The notes beneath the pieces are model-generated. The model was not told the origin of the DNA. It saw only the letters and a list, made by a program, of their open reading frames with translations, and did not search any database. A program made the translations under genes and the position numbers. Below are positions 41,270 through 51,643 of a DNA stretch of 64,000 nucleotides, one piece after another; within the stretch, counting starts at the first letter, position 1, and the number at the start of each line of letters is the position of its first letter. Source of the stretch: Chrysophaeum taylorii (Eukaryota; Sar; Pelagophyceae; Pelagomonadales; Pelagomonadaceae); NCBI GenBank assembly GCA_029834535.1, contig JAQMWT010000390.1, positions 248,001-312,000 of the forward strand, given 5' to 3'.

Positions 41270-41687
41270 GCGATCGCTGACCGTATGGTCGCGATGGAGG
41301 ACGGCGCCTAACACGCTTGCTCCCTGCCGGCCGTCCCGGAGTGAGACGGTGCCTGCTCGCTTCCCGGGCTGGCCGGTTAGCAGCACCCGGAAAAAAAAAA
41401 AGTCTGCAGTCTGGAAATCATGGAGTTCGCTCGGCTCGGTTGGGCATAACGCGACAGACAGGTCGATTGTTCGTAGACCAACACGTCCGCGGCCTGCGAC
41501 GATTTTGCACGACCTCACACAAGACCGCGGTCCGCAGTGGCGGTCCCGGCGCCATCAACAAGTCCGTCCTCGTCCCTCGCCTCTGCCCCAACTGTGTGAT
41601 TTTCCTCTGACATCCCGTTCCGGCTCCTGCCGGTCCGGCCCGGCTCCCTTGCTCGGGAGAGGTCTGAAGTTAGTTAGTTAGTTAGTT
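41270..41687 (+). mobile_element. SINE-like retroposon copy 2 (diverged)
   Basis: Flanked by a perfect 9-bp duplication CCATTCCCT (41261-41269 and 41688-41696). Its 5' part (GGTCGCGATGGAGGACGG) and 3' part (GCTCGGGAGAGGTCTGAAG plus a (TTAG)n tail) match the other copies. The middle differs, including an A-run at 41391-41401, so this is an older or variant subfamily member. Confidence 0.75.
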
Positions 41688-41879
41688 CCATTCCCTAACG
41701 TGCCCGTGCCGGCACAAGGCACGCATTTACATGGGGTAGTAAAACCGGCACGGGCACCTATGCTTTACAAAAAAAAATTCGAACTCACACGCGACATTAC
41801 GGCTCTTCGAGATTGTCGCCTTTTTTCTTCTAGAGGGGGGGGATCCCTCTCCGCCGTGATTGCGAAGAACGGTTTCTCC

Positions 41880-42370
41880 AGGTATTTGCTGCACTTCTTG
41901 CGGGCAAACGCGATGAACGTGCGATTTATGCGGAGGCAGGCATGCCGAGCTCCTCGTCAGAGAGGAGCGTATGACCATCGGTCATGACGACTGCGGAGAT
42001 GACGCGCTCGCAGTAGCTCTGCGCGGTAATTGTTCCAATCGAGCCTTTCGACGCGCGCGCCATATCCTCCGGAAGATGGCCGTACTTGGGGTCACCGGCG
42101 ATCTTCTTGTAGAGCGTAGTGCCGACGTGTGGTGGGGCATTAATTAGATCCTCGACAAGATTGAGGTCGCTACTTTTCTTCCGGGATCATTATACTGCCG
42201 GGCGGCGGCTCTTCAATCGGTCCTCAAGCTCTTTCTCGAGCTTATGGTACATCACCGGCGGGTTGGGCTCGCCCGAGGTCATGACTTGTCGTTTTGTGCG
42301 TGCGTATCCACGACGGCAAAAGACCCGCACGGCGCGGTGCCGGATCACGTGGTCAGGATACCGGCACGGC
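41880..42370 (-). pseudogene. remnant of a hAT-like transposase C-terminal region
   Basis: On the minus strand, pieces read YHKLEKELEDRLKS, then in another frame a helical stretch ending AQSYCERVISAVVMTDGHT and LLSDEELGM, then RINRTFIAFARKKC. The order (CER-xSA, a short loop, LSDEELGML, N-x-F) is that of the hAT dimerisation region (SERxFS ... L...N..F). Frames change twice, so it is not functional. The rest of the transposase towards 43300 could not be traced. Confidence 0.35.
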
Positions 42371-43732
42371 ACGCTGCACGCTCACGACGTGCACGTACCG
42401 CGCGCACGGGTGAGCGTCGCGGTGCGCAACCATTGCGATAGGATGTCTCGACGATTTATAAACCTCTACGCCCTTCAGGTAGGGTCGCCCCCACACAACT
42501 CGCACCAATCCTTCAAGCGCCCACACCCTCTTAGCAGTCGAAATTACAAACCTCGAGCGCTGCAATCCGCGCACGGCTGTCCTAGGGCACAAACGTGCTG
42601 AGCACCGTGCCGTGCTCGTCCAGCTACGCACCTTAGCCCGAGCGCACGACCACGCGCGGCGGTGCCGCGGCGCAATCGTCATGTCATGGCGAAGAATTCC
42701 ACGAAAAAATTCTACTCGGCTTAACTGCGAGATCATCATCGACTGGGCCCGCGCGAAGTGCGGGCACTTACTGTGCGCTCAACTCAAGAACCAATACGTA
42801 GAAGACCGCCTCGGAGGCGAACGGCGCCTGCCCGAATTGCATAAAGTCCGGAGTCCACTTTCCGTTCCGCTTTTGGGGGCGCGGCACGGTTCGACAGTAC
42901 CGTGCAGACGTGATTTGCATTCCCGGGCGGCCGAAAAAACGCGGAGGTTTCTTTACGTCCCAACGCTGAGGATGATAAACTTCATGCGATGGCACGGATG
43001 ACGGCGCGCGGCGAAGGACATCTTCGAGGAGCTTGACAGAGACCGTGTCGAGTTAACTGTTGGAGGGTTGAGCCGTGGGTGACGACGAGGACGCAGGCGG
43101 TCGGACCTCAGCGACATTTTATTGGCGTGGCCGAATCTGCAAATCAAAGGAGCTCGGGCTCCAGCATCGGCAACTGCGTGATTCGTCGCTTTTCGTGTAG
43201 GTGCTGGGGGCGAGATTCCTCGATACTTCTCCGGCTCCGCGTCGTCGGCTGCCTCTACTTCTTCTGCAGTCCCTCGCCGCCTGGCGGCGATAGGCTCTGC
43301 TGCCATCGTTCGCTATCACGATTCTCCAAAAAAATAATAATAATAATAATAATAATTACTTGTGTGCGCCGGGAAAAAGCGTCCTAGTGCGGAAGAAAAC
43401 TCCGGGACGTGGAGGTCGAAGAAGTCGCGTCGAAGTCCTGCCCATGTCGTTCGTGCCCTCATCCCAGGCCCAAAATCCAGGGGGCGCTCGGACGAAGTTG
43501 GGACTGATGATGATGACTTCTAGAGGCGGCGGCTGCTGTTTTATTGCAGGCTCTCGACGAATCGAGGTCGGACTTTCACACGAGAATAGGGTAGCGACCC
43601 CCCCGAAGTCTTTAATGTACGCCAGCTCCTAGAGCTGACGTGGTATTATTTTGTGTGGTGACGAGCAAGAGATAAGATACAGAAATATCCTACTGTCGTC
43701 GCGTCACTGCTGACGTGCCCCCAGAAGTGTCG
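42371..43732. other. 1.36-kb stretch without a supported gene
   Basis: May contain more of the hAT-like element, but frames are too broken to follow. An (ATA/AAT)n run lies at 43334-43357. Confidence 0.5.
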
Positions 43733-44332
43733 ATGGCGACAGCGGCGGCGCGCGTGTTCGCGTTTCCCAAGGCGTACCCCTTTAACTTTAACTTGATCGT
43801 CGCGACGCTCAAGACGAGCGCGGCGGATATCCTGACCCAGACGACCGTCGAGCGCAAGGCGCCACACGAGATCGACTGGCGCCGCAATGCAAGCTTCGCC
43901 GTCTTCGGCTTCTCGTATCTGGGGGGCTTTCAGTACTGGCTCCAGGTCAACATGTTCCGCCGGTGGTTCGCCGGCATGGACCGCTTCACGCAGCTCTCTT
44001 TCGCCGAAAAACTTCGCGACACCCGCGGCCTCGTGACGGCCGGAAAGCAAATCTTCTTTGACTGCTTTATTCACCTTCCCTTCATGTACTACCCCACCTT
44101 CTATGTCGTGAAGCAGGCCGTCCAGGGCGACGACACCACCCCCGACGCGATTGTGTCTAACGGCCTCACCAAGTACGTTACCAACTTTCTTCCCGACCAA
44201 ACGGCCATGCTTTCCGTCTGGTTCCCTGCCGACTTTATCATCTTCTCCGTTCCCCTCTGGCTCCGCCTCCCCACGAGGCACGTCGTCTCCTTCGGCTGGA
44301 CCGCCTACCTCTCCTTCCTTCGCGGCAAGTGA
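43733..44332 (+). CDS. Mpv17/PMP22-family membrane protein
   Basis: 199 residues from the ATG at 43733. Family blocks are visible in order: DILTQTT near the start, the IDWRRNASFAVFGFSYLGGF segment, then QYWLQVNMFRRWF, KQIFFDCFIHLPFMYYPTFY, then YVTNFLPDQTAMLSVWFPAD and a C-terminal LPTRHVVSFGWTAYLSFLRG. Four short hydrophobic segments are expected. Members sit in the inner mitochondrial membrane or peroxisomes and are thought to form small channels. The ending SFLRG rather than SxxRG is usual. Confidence 0.88.
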   Translation: MATAAARVFAFPKAYPFNFNLIVATLKTSAADILTQTTVERKAPHEIDWRRNASFAVFGFSYLGGFQYWLQVNMFRRWFAGMDRFTQLSFAEKLRDTRGLVTAGKQIFFDCFIHLPFMYYPTFYVVKQAVQGDDTTPDAIVSNGLTKYVTNFLPDQTAMLSVWFPADFIIFSVPLWLRLPTRHVVSFGWTAYLSFLRGK

Positions 44333-44466
44333 CCGCCCCTCCTGGACGGCTCCACCTACCTACAGAACACACAAATCTTTGAACTTGAAACTCTGGGGTG
44401 GCCGGCCCCAAAACCCGCCACTGTTTTTATTTTTACAATAAGAATTACCCTCGTTTTTGCGTTAAA

Positions 44467-47357
44467 ATGATCATCACGATGATTATTATCCTTCTCGAAC
44501 CAGCTCTCGCGCAGTCCCCAATGCCCACCGGACCGACGGCACCACCAACACCCACCCCGTCGTCGAATCCCTCAACCTCGCCGAGTAGTGTTCCCAGCGA
44601 CATGCCGACGGTGAGCCCCACCGCTACCCCAAGTGGCGCGCCGACAGGTTACCCGACAGCCACCCCTACGACGCGTCCGACAGCGCATCCGTCTTCGGCT
44701 CCCTCGACCTCGCCAAGCAGCCTTCCTAGCGACACGCCGACGGTGAGCCCCACCGCCATCCCAAGTGGCGCGCCAACAGGGTACCCGACAGCCACCCCTA
44801 CGACGCGTCCGTCTTCGGCTCCCTCAACCTCGCCAAGCAGCCTTCCTAGCGACACGCCGACGGTGAGCCCCACCGCCATCCCAAGTGGCGCGCCAACAGG
44901 GTACCCGACAGCCACCCCTACGACGCATCCGTCTTCGGCTCCCTCGACCTCGCCAAGCAGCCTTCCTAGCGACACGCCTACGGTGAGCCCCACCGCCATC
45001 CCAAGTGGCGCGCCAACAGGGTACCCGACAGCCACTCCTACGTCGCACCCGACAGCGCGTCCATCTTCGGCACCCTCGACCTCGCCGAGTAGCCTTCCCA
45101 GCGATGCGCCGACGGAAACTCCCACTACCAGCCCGAGCGGCACGCCAACAGGGAACCCAACAGCCCATCCCACGAGCAGTCCCACCACGGCGCGACCCAC
45201 GAGTACGCCGAGCTCTTCACCATCGACCGCGCCGTCGGCAGTCCCTTCGAGAGTCCCGTCGTCGCGACCTAGCCCAGTGCCGTCATCGATCCCTTCGGCG
45301 AAGCCCTCGACTTTGCCCAGCGTGTTGCCTACGCACATCCCGACTGCACAACCGACCTCGACGCCCACGTCCAGTCCAACGAACGACCCCAGCGCGCGGC
45401 CGACTGCGAACCCGACGCCCCCCCCCAGCGCGCTGCCGAGCACGTCGCCATCCAGCCCTCCAACGTCGAGCCCAACAGCTCCGCCCACGGACACGCCGAC
45501 GCGCGTCCCATCGTCTGGTCCCACGGCCTCCCCGACGCGAGTACCGTCGTCAGCGCCCTCCGTGACACCGTCAAGCCTACCGTCAACCGTGCCCCTTCCC
45601 GCGCCGACGTCGACGCCGACGACGCTGCCGACCTCGTTTCCCACATCACTGCCAAGCGCAGCACCGACGCAGGTGAGAGAGTGCTACGCCCATCCGACGG
45701 CTCCACGCAGGCCCCAACACCTCCGCCGAGCCCGCTTCCTACGCCGTTGCCGACGGCAAACCCTACGGCCTCGCCGACCCCGGCTCCGAGCCAAACTCCG
45801 ACGGCCGCGCCAACTCCTGTACGCCGAACCCAGGCCACCGCATTCATCGCTGCTTGGTCGTAGGTGCCGACATCCTTCCCAAGCCAGGGGCCCACGGTTT
45901 CGCCAACTACGCCGCCAACCGCGGTGCCAACGTCGATTCCGACTGCTGCGCCCTCGCGACTCCCGAGCGCCGAGCCGACATCGGTACGCGGTGGCACGGT
46001 CGGTTTGACCACTTTCTTTTTAGAGTCCATCGACGTCACCGAGTTCGGGACCCAGCATGCTCCCCACGACCGTACCCACCTTGGGCCCGACGGCCTTCCC
46101 GAGCACGGTGCCGACGTCGTTGCCCCTCTCGGCGCCGACCGCGGTAAGAAGAAGTGCGTGCGTGCGTGCGTGATTGATGGCCTGATACGAAAAGGTGCCG
46201 AGTCCATCTCCCTCATCACACCCCACGACACTTCCCTCGACCGCACCGACCACCAAACCCACGGCGATGCCTTCCGCCATACCAACCTTGCTGCCCTCGG
46301 CAACGCCGACAGAGGTCGGTCAGTAAGCGCTCGCGTCACTCGTCGTCGTCCCAGGTACCTAGTGCATCGCCTTCGCCGATCCCGACAACGCCGCCTTCGG
46401 GAGTGCCGACCGCAGAGCCTACGACATCGCCTTCGCCGATCCCGACAACGCCGCCATCGGGAGTGCCGACCGCAGAGCCTACGACATCGCCTTCGCCGAT
46501 CCCGACAACGCCGCCATCGGGAGTGCCGACCGCAGAGCCTACGACATCGCCTTCGCCGATCCCGACAACGCCGCCATCGGGAGTGCCGACCGCAGAGCCT
46601 ACGACATCGCCTTCGCCGATCCCGACAACGCCGCCATCGGGAGTGCCGACCGCAGAGCCTACGACATCGCCTTCGCCGATCCCGACAACGCCGCCATCGG
46701 GAGTGCCGACCGCAGAGCCTACGACATCGCCTTCGCCGATCCCGACAACGCCGCCTTCCAGCGTGCCGACACAGGCAGGTTCTGAAGCTCGACAACGCAG
46801 CTCATCGTCTGCCTCAGGTTCCGTCGTCTCTTCCGTCGCCTTTCCCCACAACGCCGCCATCTAGCGCGCCGACGTGGGCGCCCTCAGCATCGCCATCTCC
46901 GGCGCCCACCTCGACGCCGACAGTCACGTCGATTCCAACGCCGATGCCGTCGAGCGTCCCCTCACCCGGGCCGTCCGTAACCTCGTACCCTACCCCGCTG
47001 CCTTCGCCCGTTCCGTCGCCCGCGCCCTCGGTCTACACGCATTGCGACGCTTATTCTGTCTTCGCAAGCCAATCGTGCGCCGACGCGGTGCGGCGGTGTC
47101 TTCACTGCGCGGCCTGCTGCGACACGGCCTCGACAGACATGGTCCTCCACGGCGACAGTAGTCCGAATGCCGTCGCCTACACTTGCGAACCCGAGGAGTA
47201 CGGCATGTTGTGCGGTTACTCGGCGTACTTCACGTGCGGCTGCAAACCCTCCGCGCTCGCCTCGTGCTACTCGCACTGTTCCGACCAGACCTGGGCGCTC
47301 GAGGCGTGCCGGAGATGCCAAGAGGCGACCGTCTCGCCCCGATATCCACGGTGGTGA
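44467..47357 (+). CDS. secreted Pro/Thr/Ser-repeat surface protein with Cys-rich C-terminus, seven exons
   Basis: Exons: 44467-45672, 45711-45818, 45864-45983, 46024-46143, 46195-46314, 46355-46774, 46818-47357. All six introns (38, 45, 40, 51, 40, 43 nt) are phase 0; the last has a GC donor, the others GT. The product has 876 residues. It starts with a signal peptide (MIITMIIILLEPALAQ), continues with hundreds of residues of xPTxxPS-type repeats organised in 40-residue units, and ends in about 110 residues with 16 or so Cys (CADAVRRCLHCAACC ...). Such P/T/S stalks in stramenopiles are usually heavily O-glycosylated cell-wall or surface proteins. The exon model is my inference, strongly supported because every junction restores the repeat frame. 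Confidence 0.8.
45673..45710 (+). other. 38-nt GT-AG intron (intron 1 of the P/T/S gene)
   Basis: GTGAGAGA ... CCACGCAG. Removal joins AAPTQ to APTPPPSP. The other introns of the gene are 45819-45863, 45984-46023, 46144-46194, 46315-46354 and 46775-46817. Confidence 0.8.
46366..46759 (+). repeat. 60-bp coding tandem array
   Basis: About 6.5 copies of a 60-bp unit coding 20 residues (PIPTTPPSGVPTAEPTTSPS). Five full copies are identical at every base and the first differs by one, so expansion or gene conversion is recent. It lies entirely in exon 6. Confidence 0.95.
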
Positions 47358-47387
47358 GTGACAAGGAAATAATAATAAGACAGCACG

Positions 47388-49223
47388 TCAGGTGGTGGGT
47401 GTTTGGTGGAGTCGGCGAGATCTGGCTGCTGCGGTCCGACGGCGCGAGCCGTGGATGATGTTGGCTGGGTCGATGTCGGTGAGGGAGGTGGTCGAGGAGC
47501 GACTCGCCGAGCTGGCGTTGCTCGCGGTGGAGGCTCGCCGGTGTAAGCGACGGACCGAGTCGTCGTCGGCCGAGAGGCGGCGGCGCACGACGTCCTCGTC
47601 GAGGAGGCGCGTCGTCGCGGCGCGCAGGCTCGCGTCCTCTGGTATCCCAAACAGCGCCTCGTAACGATAGCCGTCCGCTTGATGATCCAGTTCGGTCTTC
47701 TCTTGCTCGCACGTGTCGCCGCCGTCTTGCCCCTCGTCGTCATCCTCCTCGTCGTCGTCTTCCTCCTCGTCGTCCTCCTCCTCGTCGTCTTCCTCCTCGT
47801 CCTCGTCTTCCTCCTCGTCCTCCTCTTCCACGTAATCCTCGTCCTCCTCGTCGTCGCGAGCTAGGGCTGCTGCGTCCTCATCACCCTCGTCGATATCGTG
47901 GCCGTTATGGGACGCCCCGTTGGCTCCTGTCTTGTTGACCGGGTCCTCGGGAGGAGCCCGTACCTGTTGAAACGTAGCGCCACCACCACCACCACCACCA
48001 CCAAGCCCTTCCTCTTCCTCCTCTGAAGGTCTCGTCTCGTCGTCCTCGCGCGAGCGCTTCGCGCTTCTCTTGCGGTTGCTGGTCGGCGGCGGCGGGAGCT
48101 GCTTTTCGTCGTAAGCCTCGAGGAAGGCCGAGCCAAACGCGGAGACGGCGCCGTCGTTAGGCGCAAGGCCGGCGGCGACGTCGAGACGGCGGTCGCGGGG
48201 AAGGGCGGCGACGATTCGATGGGCGTCGGGAAATCGGCGTCGCAGGAGCGCGAAGGCCACCGCCGGGCGCGCGAGTCCGCGTCGCGCGAGGACGCGGGCG
48301 AGGGCCTCCTCTTCCTCGACGTTTCGCGGCAGAGCGACCGCTGTTTCGTAGTCTCGCGCGTCGCACAGCCTCTCGAACACCGCGTCCTCGCAGCAGGCGT
48401 CGAGAGCGAGCCTCGGCTCCCCGAGCTCGAGGAGCGCGACACACCGGCACCTCGCGAAGTCTTGATCGTTCTCCGTTTCGATAGAGGCGAGGCACGCGAG
48501 CACGGGGTCGGGCGAGAGCGACGCGAGGCGGGCGAGTCGAGTCGACGCCTCGAGGCGTCGACGGCGGTCCGAGAGGTGGGTTCCGAGCCAGCAGGCCAAC
48601 ATCGTAGCCGCCTCGGCGTCGGGCGATTTCTCGCGGTACAGAGTTTCGGCGAAGTCGGCGAGCCACACGGCAGCGGCGGTCGGGGCGTCGCCGTACGATC
48701 GCAGCCGCATCGCGGTGGCGACGCCGGCTCGGTACCCGCGCCCCGCCGCGGCCACGTCGGCGGCCGCGTAGGCGATGCCAAAGAACTCGTTTCTGCCGCT
48801 CATCGACGCCCGCAGCAGAGTCCCCAACCGGGCGGCGGGGTGCGCGGCCTCCCCCGCGACGAGGGGTTCGCGTCGCGAGAACCTCTCCTCCAGAGCCCAG
48901 ACGTCGTCGGCCGCGAGGGCCGTCGACAACACGACGCGCGCGACGCCCAGCGCCGACACAACCCGGCTCGCGAGGACCCGGGATTCGCGCGCCTTTTCGG
49001 CCAACGCCGACCCCTCGGCCTCCCCCTCGATCGCCGTGCACAGCAGTTCGCACTCCCGCGCGCGCTGTGCCAGATGTGCCGGCGGCGAACAGGACCCCCC
49101 TCCGGCATACCACCGCTCCGCGAGGGTCTCGAGCGTCGTCGCGGCCTCGCTCCGCACCTTTTCGGCCTCCTCCGACACAAACTCGACCTTGCCCCGCCAC
49201 TCGTCTTTCAACCGTCCTTCCAT
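47388..49223 (-). CDS. helical protein with long acidic C-terminal region, function unknown
   Basis: 611 residues. The N-terminal 370 residues are a helical array rich in Ala, Arg and Leu with no recognised catalytic motif. A basic patch (NRKRSAKRSRE) that could be a nuclear localisation signal follows, then a poly-Gly run, a block of about 70 mostly Asp/Glu residues, and a short conserved-looking YRYEALFGIPEDASLR. The layout (helical repeat, NLS, acidic tail) is like nucleoporins such as ELYS or histone-handling proteins, but I cannot assign it. The stop lies 30 bp from the stop of the convergent P/T/S gene. Confidence 0.6.
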   Translation of the reverse strand: MEGRLKDEWRGKVEFVSEEAEKVRSEAATTLETLAERWYAGGGSCSPPAHLAQRARECELLCTAIEGEAEGSALAEKARESRVLASRVVSALGVARVVLSTALAADDVWALEERFSRREPLVAGEAAHPAARLGTLLRASMSGRNEFFGIAYAAADVAAAGRGYRAGVATAMRLRSYGDAPTAAAVWLADFAETLYREKSPDAEAATMLACWLGTHLSDRRRRLEASTRLARLASLSPDPVLACLASIETENDQDFARCRCVALLELGEPRLALDACCEDAVFERLCDARDYETAVALPRNVEEEEALARVLARRGLARPAVAFALLRRRFPDAHRIVAALPRDRRLDVAAGLAPNDGAVSAFGSAFLEAYDEKQLPPPPTSNRKRSAKRSREDDETRPSEEEEEGLGGGGGGGGATFQQVRAPPEDPVNKTGANGASHNGHDIDEGDEDAAALARDDEEDEDYVEEEDEEEDEDEEEDDEEEDDEEEDDDEEDDDEGQDGGDTCEQEKTELDHQADGYRYEALFGIPEDASLRAATTRLLDEDVVRRRLSADDDSVRRLHRRASTASNASSASRSSTTSLTDIDPANIIHGSRRRTAAARSRRLHQTPTT

Positions 49224-49272
49224 CGCGACTTGTTTTATTGTCGGTCGGTCGCTGAGGGCTTTTTTAACGTCC

Positions 49273-49649
49273 TAACTAACTAACTAACTAACTAACTTCA
49301 GACCTCTCTCGAGCATGGGAGCTAGGCCGGACCGACAGGAGCCAGTCCGGAATCACGGGCCCGTAGACGAGGAGCGCCGAAAGGTCGGTCGGCGGAGAGT
49401 GACCATCAAGCTTGTCGCAATGCGACGAGGAGACCGCGATGTGACTGACAACCAACTCGCCGATAACCTTCCGTCTTCGCCCCCCGGCCATACCCCGTCC
49501 CACTGCGAACGTTCCGGCTGCCAACCGGCCCGCCCGGGAGGCGAATAGGTGCCAACCTACGCCGGGAGGGCGGATGCCCTCGCAAGGCTCAAGATTCATG
49601 AGGCACCGTCCTCCATCGCAACCGCAGTCGGCTATCAGGGTAAGGGATA
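49273..49649 (-). mobile_element. SINE-like retroposon copy 3 (longest 5' end)
   Basis: Flanked by a perfect 9-bp duplication TTAACGTCC (49264-49272 and 49650-49658). The 3' tail (left) is six TAAC/GTTA units. Its 5' end extends further than the other copies. A minus-strand ORF of about 104 codons (from MNLEPCEGIRPPG) fills most of the element. Confidence 0.88.
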
Positions 49650-49658
49650 TTAACGTCC

Positions 49659-51360
49659 GACTAATCATATGATGGGGGGTGCAAGTTTTTGTATCAACGA
49701 CGACGTGCGCTTTCCTCCACGTAACAAACCGCGACTGTTTGTTTCTCCGTCCAGAGAGGACTGACTAACACGGGCCTGGGAACATCGGGCAACAAAAAAA
49801 AAAAATCTCTTGAGTCTGCTGGCGTCGACCGACATGCGCGCCTCAGTTTTGTCGGCTAGACCAGAAAGTGAAGAAGAAGCCTTCCGGCGGGGGGGAGGGG
49901 GGGAACCACGTCCCATCACAAATCGGGCCACCACGAAACCCTTTGCCACCACGAAACCCTTTTAGAAGAACCACAGCTGGTGAGGGTTTGTTTTTTTCCC
50001 CGTCGAGACTGCACACACAGTTATAATCTGCTTGCATGATACGACATGTTCGCGGCGGCGGCTTTGCCTCCTCCTCACCGGGGGCTTGACTCCTCGTTGC
50101 GCCTTGCGGCCGGCCACTCTTGCCCTCAATCAAAGATCGGACAACGGTGGATCGAGGGCAGGCTCCCCTTCTTCGAACTCGCGTTTTTCGCACGGCTCGA
50201 ATAGTAGTATCTTGTTGATAACGAAGCCATCGGGCTCAAAAGAGTGCTTACGACTGACTACCCAGCTGGCCTTGATGCAGCCATCGGACGTCATGACTGT
50301 CACCAAGCACCAGCTGGTTATCTTATCTTATCTGCCAGGGCATTCCGGAGTTTCTCGCCCACTGGACAGCAGCGGCACAGATGGTGACTCGGAGGAAAGC
50401 AATAGACATGCAATTCAGGCAAACACCCTTTCCATTACCACCGGTGTCTGAGGAGACTTCGATTATCTCACGAACTGTGCGAGCCCGAAGAAGGAGAATC
50501 TCTACTCGCCGAGGTCATCGGTGCAAGTTTCACGTTCTTCGGCGGAGGAGAATCTCTACTCGCCGAGCCCATCGGTGCAAGTTTCACGTTCTTCGGCGGA
50601 GGAGAATCTCTACTCGCCGAGCCCATCGGTGCAAGTTTCACGTTCTTCGGCATTTGCAAACACGGCGAAGAACAACGACAATGAAAGCGCAACACGTTGC
50701 CAGCGTGACACGAGGGGTTTGTCGACGCGAGTGTCTACCGGAGAAGTCGATCTTCTCGAGCGCGGAGCATAGGGAGGAGGGCTTCTAGCGCGTCGACGCG
50801 CTTGGAGCAGAACTGCTTCTCGTCGGAAGTCTTCGCTGTCTTGAACTCGGTAATCAACTCCTTGAGGTCCCGTTCCTTCGCACATATATTAATCATCCCG
50901 CGCTTTCTCGGGCTCCGAAGATGTCGCACCTCCTGTCGCATCTCAGCCCCGTGATGGCGGCGTGCATCTATCTCGTTAGCGTAAAGCCAAAGCGTAAGGG
51001 TAGGCGTTAGGAAAAGGGTAAGGCCAAAGCGTAAGGGTAGGGGGCGGATATTGGATGACATCAAGCGTTAAGGAGTAAACAAGTGCAGACACCAGCATGT
51101 TCCTTGACCCCCACGCGCGCGCCGCCGCCCCGCCTTTTATTTGCTTGCGCGCATCCCCGCTCGCCCGGCCCTCGAAGTCGTCTTGAGCGAGTCAGACCCG
51201 TGGTGATGAAGAAGGCGAGGAAGAGAAGAGGGTAAGCGACGGCGCTCCGCCATGACGATCTACGTACTTGAGAAGACTCGACGATCCTGTGAGACTGGAA
51301 GAGTCGCTGCGTTGGCGTCGCCGATGATCCAGCGAGTTTGGAGGGCGGGTTATTAGAGAT
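49659..51360. other. 1.7-kb stretch without a supported gene
   Basis: Holds a 54-bp tandem repeat (listed), a duplicated GGTAAGGCCAAAGCGTAAGGG-like short repeat near 50984-51045, and a tandem CCACCACGAAACCCTTT near 49931-49962. No gene recognised. Confidence 0.5.
50493..50654 (+). repeat. 54-bp tandem repeat, three copies
   Basis: Unit begins GGAGAATCTCTACTCGCCGA. The period is a multiple of three and all plus-strand frames stay open through it (one reads SPSVQVSRSSAEENLY), so it could be coding, but no complete gene was found around it. Confidence 0.85.
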
Positions 51361-51559
51361 AGAAAATCTGAATTAGGGTTAGTATCCCCTTTCTAGGGTT
51401 AGTATTTCCCTTAACTTTGCCACCACCTTTTGATTTAAGAAAAAAAACGGTGTGTTATTCACACCGGCTGTCCTCGTTTAGGAGACAGATTCGAGGACAG
51501 ACTACCACTGTTCTCTCGCTCTGCTGAAGGGTAACACAGTTGTGATTACTGTTCTCTAG
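51361..51559 (+). repeat. 5' LTR of copia element
   Basis: Aligns over its length with 60924-61113, from GAAAATCTGAATTAGGG to ATTACTGTTCTCTAG, with several small indels. A possible primer-binding site (TGGGCACCAGTCC) starts a few bases after its end, but the tRNA is not identified. Confidence 0.88.
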
Positions 51560-51643
51560 GTATTGGGCACCAGTCCCGGTATCCGCAGAGTATCAGGATT
51601 TCCAGAAGAGTATTGCTCCCTGACGTTCCTGAACCAAGGCAAA

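Noticed and set aside
45329-46795. 488-codon minus-strand Arg/Cys frame and other long frames opposite the P/T/S gene
   Set aside because: They arise from the 60-bp and 120-bp repeats whose period is a multiple of three, leaving all six frames open.
51369-51410. TAGGGTTAG strings at the copia LTR start, resembling telomeric sequence
   Set aside because: They occur in both LTRs as part of the LTR consensus and are not in tandem.
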